From the NCBI GenBank assembly GCA_013822015.1, contig PNJU01000007.1, forward strand, positions 62,001 through 126,000: a DNA stretch of 64,000 nt. Direction: 5' to 3'. This DNA comes from Candidatus Puniceispirillum sp. (GTDB taxonomy: Bacteria; Pseudomonadota; Alphaproteobacteria; Caedimonadales; UBA1908). The notes under the pieces are model-generated. The model worked only from the letters and a program-made list of their open reading frames with translations, did no database searches and was not told the DNA's origin. Position numbers and translations under genes: made by a program. Position 1 is the first letter of the stretch. Every line of letters begins with the position of its first letter. Shown here piece by piece: positions 60,022 through 64,000 of the stretch.

Positions 60022-61400
60022 TGGCCCGTGACATCCTCATTGTTGATGACGAACGTGATATCTGTTTGCTGATGAGCGAAACCCTTGAAGATGAAGGGTA
60101 TTCCACGCGCTTGGCCCACGATGGCCCCAGTGCGCTGGAAGCAGTGCGCGCCCGCTGTCCGAGCCTTGTGATCCTTGACATTTGGCTGGGTGACAGCCGT
60201 TTTGACGGCGTCAAAGTCCTGGAGCATCTGATGCAAGATTATCCCGAGCTGCCCGTCGTCATGATGAGCGGCCACGGCACCATTGAAACAGCCGTTGAGA
60301 CCATTAAAAAGGGCGCCTATGACTTTGTGGAAAAGCCTTTTAAGATGGACCGGCTTTTGGTTGTGACAAAGCGCGCACTGGAGGCGACCCAACTCAGGCA
60401 AGAAAACCAAGATCTTCGCGTGCGCTCTGGTGTGGACAGCCTCTATCTCGAGGAAGCCGTTTTAACGGCAAGCCTGAAGAAAGAAATTAAACGCTTAGCA
60501 CCCACATCTAGTCGCGTTTTCTTGACCGGTGAGGTGGGCACAGGTAAAAGCTTCGTTGCGCGCCTTGTGCACCACTATTCAAACCGCGCGAAAGGCCCCT
60601 TTATCCCTTTGAGCTGCGCCGCTCTCAAGGAGGAGACCCTTGCCACGGCTCTCTTTGGCTCAGAAGAAGGGGGCAGCATCAAGATTGGCGCCCTTGAACG
60701 CGCCCACCAAGGGACCCTCTTTCTGGACGAGGTGGCAGACTTGTCCCCTGAGGTGCAGCGCGGTCTTCTCAAGGCCCTTCAAGAGGCCTCCTTTACCCGC
60801 GTGGGCGGCACACAAAAAGTGGCTGTGGACGTGCGGGTGATTTCATCAACGGCCCAGGATTTGAAAGAAGCCATAGCGGCGGGCACCTTCCGGGAGGACC
60901 TTTATAACCGCCTGTGCGTCTCCCACCTACAAGTGCCGTCTCTTCGTGAGCGTATGGGAGATTTGCCCCAGCTTGTGGACGTTTTCTCAAGCATCGCGGC
61001 CCTGTCCCATGGTGTGGTGCGCCTCACCTTCTCCCCCGACGCCATTCTTGCCCTCCAGACCTACAGCTGGCCAGGAAACTTGAGCCAGCTTAAGAACGTT
61101 GTGGATTGGGTGTATGTGACGGTGAACGAGAAAGGGTTGCCTGAAGAGGGCGTCACACCTGACATGCTGCCCTTTGACGTGACCAATGAAACCCCTACCC
61201 TTGCCAGCAAAGAAGATGGTATGGGGCGCCTGATTACCCTGCCCCTGCGCGAGGCACGACAGGAGTTTGAGCGTGATTATTTGCTGGCGCAAGTTGTGCG
61301 CTTTTCGGGCAACATCTCCCACACCGCAAACTTTGTGGGAATGGAGCGCTCAGCCCTTCACCGAAAGCTCAAATCCCTCATGATTGAGCGCCGTTCCTAA
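60018..61400 (+). CDS. ntrX: Response regulator NtrX lacking the GAFTGA loop
   Basis: 460 residues. Receiver domain: ILIVDDERDICLLM, phosphoacceptor D54 in VILDIWLGDS, K in VEKPFKM. The AAA+ domain has Walker A GEVGTGKS (about 172-179) and Walker B GTLFLDEVADL, but the loop between reads LFGSEEGGSIKIGALERAH, where sigma-54 activators have GAFTGA. The C-terminal HTH is Fis-type, GNISHTANFVGMERSALHRKLKSL split at the turn. Starts at ATGATG overlapping ntrY. Without GAFTGA it probably does not open sigma-54 promoters and may act as a DNA-binding regulator on sigma-70 promoters. Confidence 0.9.
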   Translation: MMARDILIVDDERDICLLMSETLEDEGYSTRLAHDGPSALEAVRARCPSLVILDIWLGDSRFDGVKVLEHLMQDYPELPVVMMSGHGTIETAVETIKKGAYDFVEKPFKMDRLLVVTKRALEATQLRQENQDLRVRSGVDSLYLEEAVLTASLKKEIKRLAPTSSRVFLTGEVGTGKSFVARLVHHYSNRAKGPFIPLSCAALKEETLATALFGSEEGGSIKIGALERAHQGTLFLDEVADLSPEVQRGLLKALQEASFTRVGGTQKVAVDVRVISSTAQDLKEAIAAGTFREDLYNRLCVSHLQVPSLRERMGDLPQLVDVFSSIAALSHGVVRLTFSPDAILALQTYSWPGNLSQLKNVVDWVYVTVNEKGLPEEGVTPDMLPFDVTNETPTLASKEDGMGRLITLPLREARQEFERDYLLAQVVRFSGNISHTANFVGMERSALHRKLKSLMIERRS

Positions 61401-61409
61401 GGTGCGCCC

Positions 61410-62789
61410 ATGACAGAGATGATTATTTGCGGCGCGGGCCGCGTAGGGTTTAATCTGGCGCGCTACCTGTCCCGCTATAATCATACCATTACGGTCATCG
61501 ACAGCGATCCGGATCTTATTTCCCACATCAACGAGCGGTTAGAGGTGAAGGCCATTTGCGGGCACGCAAGCGCCCCTGAAGTCCTGCGCCAAGCGGGCGC
61601 GGAAACAGCGCAAATGATCATTGCCGTCACCCAATCTGACGAAATCAACATGGTGACATGCGAGGTCGCCCACGCCCTTTTTGGCATCGAAACCAAGATC
61701 GCACGACTGCGCAACAAATCCTACCTTGATCCCCGGTGGTCAAAGCTTTTTAGCACCTCGCACCTGACCATTGATTTTATTATCTCGCCGGAATATGAGG
61801 TCGCAAAAAGTCTGCTGCGGACCCTTAGCGTGCCTGGCGCCCTAGAAGTTGTGCCCCTCATGGAGGATCAGCTTCAGCTGGTGGCGGTGCGCTGCTCTAA
61901 GGACACACCCCTCATTAATACCCCCATCAAACAACTGACCCAGCTTTTTCCAAGTTTGGAAATTGGTGTTGTGGGCATCATGCGTGATGACCGCCAGTGG
62001 ATCCCTGACGAGAATGACCTCTTCCTTGAAGGGGATAAGGTCTACTTTGTCGCCGCAAGCCAAAAAATTGACGACGTCATGCTATCCTTTGGTTATGAAG
62101 AGCTGCGCACATCTAAAGCTCTTATTTTGGGCGGCGGCAACATTGGCCTGCGTCTTGCCCAAATGCTGGAAGAAATGCCAGGCGGCCCCCAGGTAACCGT
62201 TATCGAAAAAAGTGAAATGCGCGCGGCCTATGCCGCTGAAGTTTTAGGCGACAGCATTGTCCTTTGCGGAGACGCCCTCGACAAAGAGGTCCTCACCGAA
62301 GCGGACATTTCCTCCGCACAAATGGTCCTGGCCGTCACCGAAGATGACCGGGTGAATGGGCTTGCGGCACTCTTGGCCAAACGTTTAGGCGGCAGCAGGT
62401 CCTTGGCCCTCATCAATGCAGGATCCTTTGAGCCCCTTGTGTCTTCTTTGGGTGTGGACGCTGTGGTGAATCCTCGTAAAGTGACAGTTTCAAAGATTCT
62501 TGAGTATATCAATCGCCATCATCTGCGTGCCATCTACTCCCTAGGCACCCAGTGGGGTGAGGTGGTTGAGCTTGAAATCTTTGAGTCTTCAGCGCTTGTG
62601 GGACTGCAATGCGCCGAGGTTGCGGTACGCGGTACTCTTAAAATTGTGGCAGTCCTACGCTTAGAAACCCTCTACATTCAAACCCAGCACTTGACGCTCC
62701 AAACGGGAGATGTGCTTGTCCTTGTGGCCTCCCCCCAAGGACGTTCAAAGATCGAAAAATTCTTCCCCCAGCACACAGTTGCTCACTAG
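61410..62789 (+). CDS. trkA: Trk potassium uptake regulatory subunit TrkA
   Basis: 459 residues, two RCK units. MIICGAGRVGFNLARYLS and ALILGGGNIGLRLAQMLEE are the two dinucleotide-binding loops; VIDSDPDLI and VIEKSEMR end the second strands. Each is followed by a TrkA-C part, LVAVRCSKDTPLINTPIKQL and VVELEIFESSALVG. The cytoplasmic NAD-binding gating ring of TrkH/TrkG; no trkH in the window. Nine bases after ntrX, as in the alphaproteobacterial ntrYX-trkA order; hfq and hflX, which often come next, are missing. Confidence 0.94.
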   Translation: MTEMIICGAGRVGFNLARYLSRYNHTITVIDSDPDLISHINERLEVKAICGHASAPEVLRQAGAETAQMIIAVTQSDEINMVTCEVAHALFGIETKIARLRNKSYLDPRWSKLFSTSHLTIDFIISPEYEVAKSLLRTLSVPGALEVVPLMEDQLQLVAVRCSKDTPLINTPIKQLTQLFPSLEIGVVGIMRDDRQWIPDENDLFLEGDKVYFVAASQKIDDVMLSFGYEELRTSKALILGGGNIGLRLAQMLEEMPGGPQVTVIEKSEMRAAYAAEVLGDSIVLCGDALDKEVLTEADISSAQMVLAVTEDDRVNGLAALLAKRLGGSRSLALINAGSFEPLVSSLGVDAVVNPRKVTVSKILEYINRHHLRAIYSLGTQWGEVVELEIFESSALVGLQCAEVAVRGTLKIVAVLRLETLYIQTQHLTLQTGDVLVLVASPQGRSKIEKFFPQHTVAH

Positions 62790-62952
62790 TCTGGCCCCAA
62801 TGCCTGTTGCAAAAGGACCACTTTTAATTCTTTTTTCATAAATTCAATAAAAATTTTAACCATATTCTTCAACCCTTCGTACAATCTCAGCGTAGGAGTT
62901 AGGGGTCGCTTGCGCGCCTTTTGCTTTATGGACAACAGATGAGAGGATTCAC

Positions 62953-64000
62953 ATGAAAAAAAATATTTCTCTGCTTTTGGCAGGCGCAGCTCTGGCGCTC
63001 ACAGCCACCCAAGCACAAGCGGTTCGCACAAGCGGCGGTAGCTTTGGAAGCACTCTGAACGGTGTGCCAGCTGCTGTTAACCTCGGCGCCATGCACAGCA
63101 CGACTTACACTGAATTCACCAATACAAAAGAGTCCGTTGACGCAATCATGAACAGCCTTTTTGCACGCCCCGACAAGGGCGCGATGGGCGTAAAAGAAGA
63201 GCGCCGTTGGGGTCTATGGGCCGGCGGTGACTGGACAAAGATCCGCGACAAAACACGCGGCGGTTCTTGGGACACGCACCTGTTCTCCGCTCTTGTGGGC
63301 GCAGACTACTACTGCAACCAATACGTTACAGCAGGACTCGCTTTGAACTACGGTCACTTCCATGGTGACACCGCGTTCAACAAGGGCACGATCCGCGACG
63401 ACGCATACGGTGTTGTGCCTTACCTGAAGGTTTCCTTCTTGAAGTGGTTGGGCTTTGACCTTGCAGGCGGATGGAGCCGCGTGAACAAGCAACGTGACCG
63501 CGTTGACCTGACGGCGGCTTCAGGCCAAGGGCGCAACGTATACGGAAACGTATCCTCCGACCGTTGGTTCATCGCACCAAGCTTCAGGCTCGCGTACCAA
63601 GCCAACGAGAAAATTGGCCTCTTTGGGCGCTTAGGTTACTCCTATGCCCGCGACAACCAAAACGCTTTCCAAGAAAGCGATGGAAGCGTGTACGGCTCGC
63701 AAAAGTTCAACCTCAACAGACTCCACGTGAAGCTTCAAATGGCTTACCAGTGGACAGACAGCGTAAAGCCATTCATCTTTGGTTTGTACGCCCACGATTT
63801 CACAGTCAAAAGCCAAGGTCTTTTGCTTGAGTCTGCCACCAATCTAGCCCAGGGTTACGCTAACCCAGAGCAACATCGCAGCAAGAACACATGGGGTCTT
63901 GGTACCGGTGTGTCCTTCTTGGCTGACAACAACTGGAGCGGCGTCGTTTCTTACACATTCAAGAGAAACAGCAACGTCGAGACCAATGGTGTGAACATGA
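62953..64000 (+). CDS. Outer-membrane autotransporter-type beta-barrel protein, 3' end outside window
   Basis: ATG at 62953 with GAGAGGA upstream; 349 codons open to the window edge. Signal peptide of 23 residues ending TQAQA before VRTSGG. No passenger domain: about 60 residues, then barrel strands alternating polar and aromatic, such as WGLWAGGDWTKI, FSALVGADYYCNQYVTAGLALNYG split at a turn, WFIAPSFRLAYQANEKIGLFGRLGYSY split likewise. Strand ends rich in W/Y and short turns are typical. Comparable surface barrels are abundant in Rickettsiales and relatives. Function unknown; probably a major surface protein. Confidence 0.75.
   Translation, partial: MKKNISLLLAGAALALTATQAQAVRTSGGSFGSTLNGVPAAVNLGAMHSTTYTEFTNTKESVDAIMNSLFARPDKGAMGVKEERRWGLWAGGDWTKIRDKTRGGSWDTHLFSALVGADYYCNQYVTAGLALNYGHFHGDTAFNKGTIRDDAYGVVPYLKVSFLKWLGFDLAGGWSRVNKQRDRVDLTAASGQGRNVYGNVSSDRWFIAPSFRLAYQANEKIGLFGRLGYSYARDNQNAFQESDGSVYGSQKFNLNRLHVKLQMAYQWTDSVKPFIFGLYAHDFTVKSQGLLLESATNLAQGYANPEQHRSKNTWGLGTGVSFLADNNWSGVVSYTFKRNSNVETNGVNM

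Overview
The window reads as the chromosome of a flagellated, host-associated alphaproteobacterium. Alphaproteobacterial markers are a FYDLN-acid protein, a zeta-type ATP synthase inhibitor, an NDUFS4-like complex I subunit, the fliL-fliM-DUF6468-motE cluster, a 1.6-kDa-residue-class NAD-glutamate dehydrogenase, and the dusB-ntrY-ntrX-trkA order. About fifteen proteins with Sec signal peptides resemble effectors or eukaryotic-type enzymes (F-box, trypsin-like, class 3 lipase, TPR/Sel1-like), which fits an intracellular lineage such as Holosporales. That placement is inference; no marker here names a genus.

Layout. 1-4280: five consecutive plus-strand genes for secreted proteins, four of them tandem paralogues each with its own TTGACA promoter. 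4324-12705: tRNA-Arg, glutamate dehydrogenase, transketolase and GAPDH. 12779-16308: FYDLN protein, then flgF-flgG-flgA-flgH behind a sigma-54-type promoter. 16455-22988: AlaX, a winged-helix protein, tRNA-Ser, a kinase-like protein, an NADP-oxidoreductase/monooxygenase fusion, two secreted proteins (one a secreted HxGH nucleotidyltransferase) and a MarR regulator. 23297-27376 (minus): tolQ-tolR-tolA-tolB-pal. 27547-35327: secreted cyclotransferase-like protein, secreted lipase, acetyltransferase, MBL hydrolase and MFS exporter, and a Sel1/TPR gene split by a 111-bp repeat. 35328-35941 is gene-free and carries two DnaA-box-like nonamers. 35942-42428: a kinase, complex I subunit, nitroreductase, Dps, a flagellar motor/switch operon, monothiol glutaredoxin with BolA, and the ATPase inhibitor. 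42542-46174: secreted trypsin-like protease, flgB-flgC-fliE, xseB and ispA. 46026-56266 (mostly minus): secreted TPR-like proteins, der-bamB, XapX pair, dehydrogenase, and a run of secreted proteins ending in a 750-residue F-box protein. 56539-62789: dusB, a stand-alone Fis-type DNA-binding protein in the place of ntrBC, ntrY, ntrX, trkA. 62953-end: an outer-membrane beta-barrel protein cut by the window edge.

How they fit together. The housekeeping genes describe a motile cell that can use glutamate through the TCA cycle, run the non-oxidative pentose phosphate and lower glycolytic steps, maintain its outer membrane (Tol-Pal, BamB) and control Fe-S chemistry (Grx4/BolA). Flagellar genes sit in three separate blocks. 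The secreted proteins are scattered as single genes or short runs, several carry basic clusters that look like nuclear-localisation signals, and they are the most likely place for new biology. The strongest individual observations are the reduction of NtrC to its Fis-type domain beside dusB, the secreted F-box protein, the secreted nucleotidyltransferase, and the mobile-looking 111-bp palindromic repeat that has broken a secreted-protein gene.
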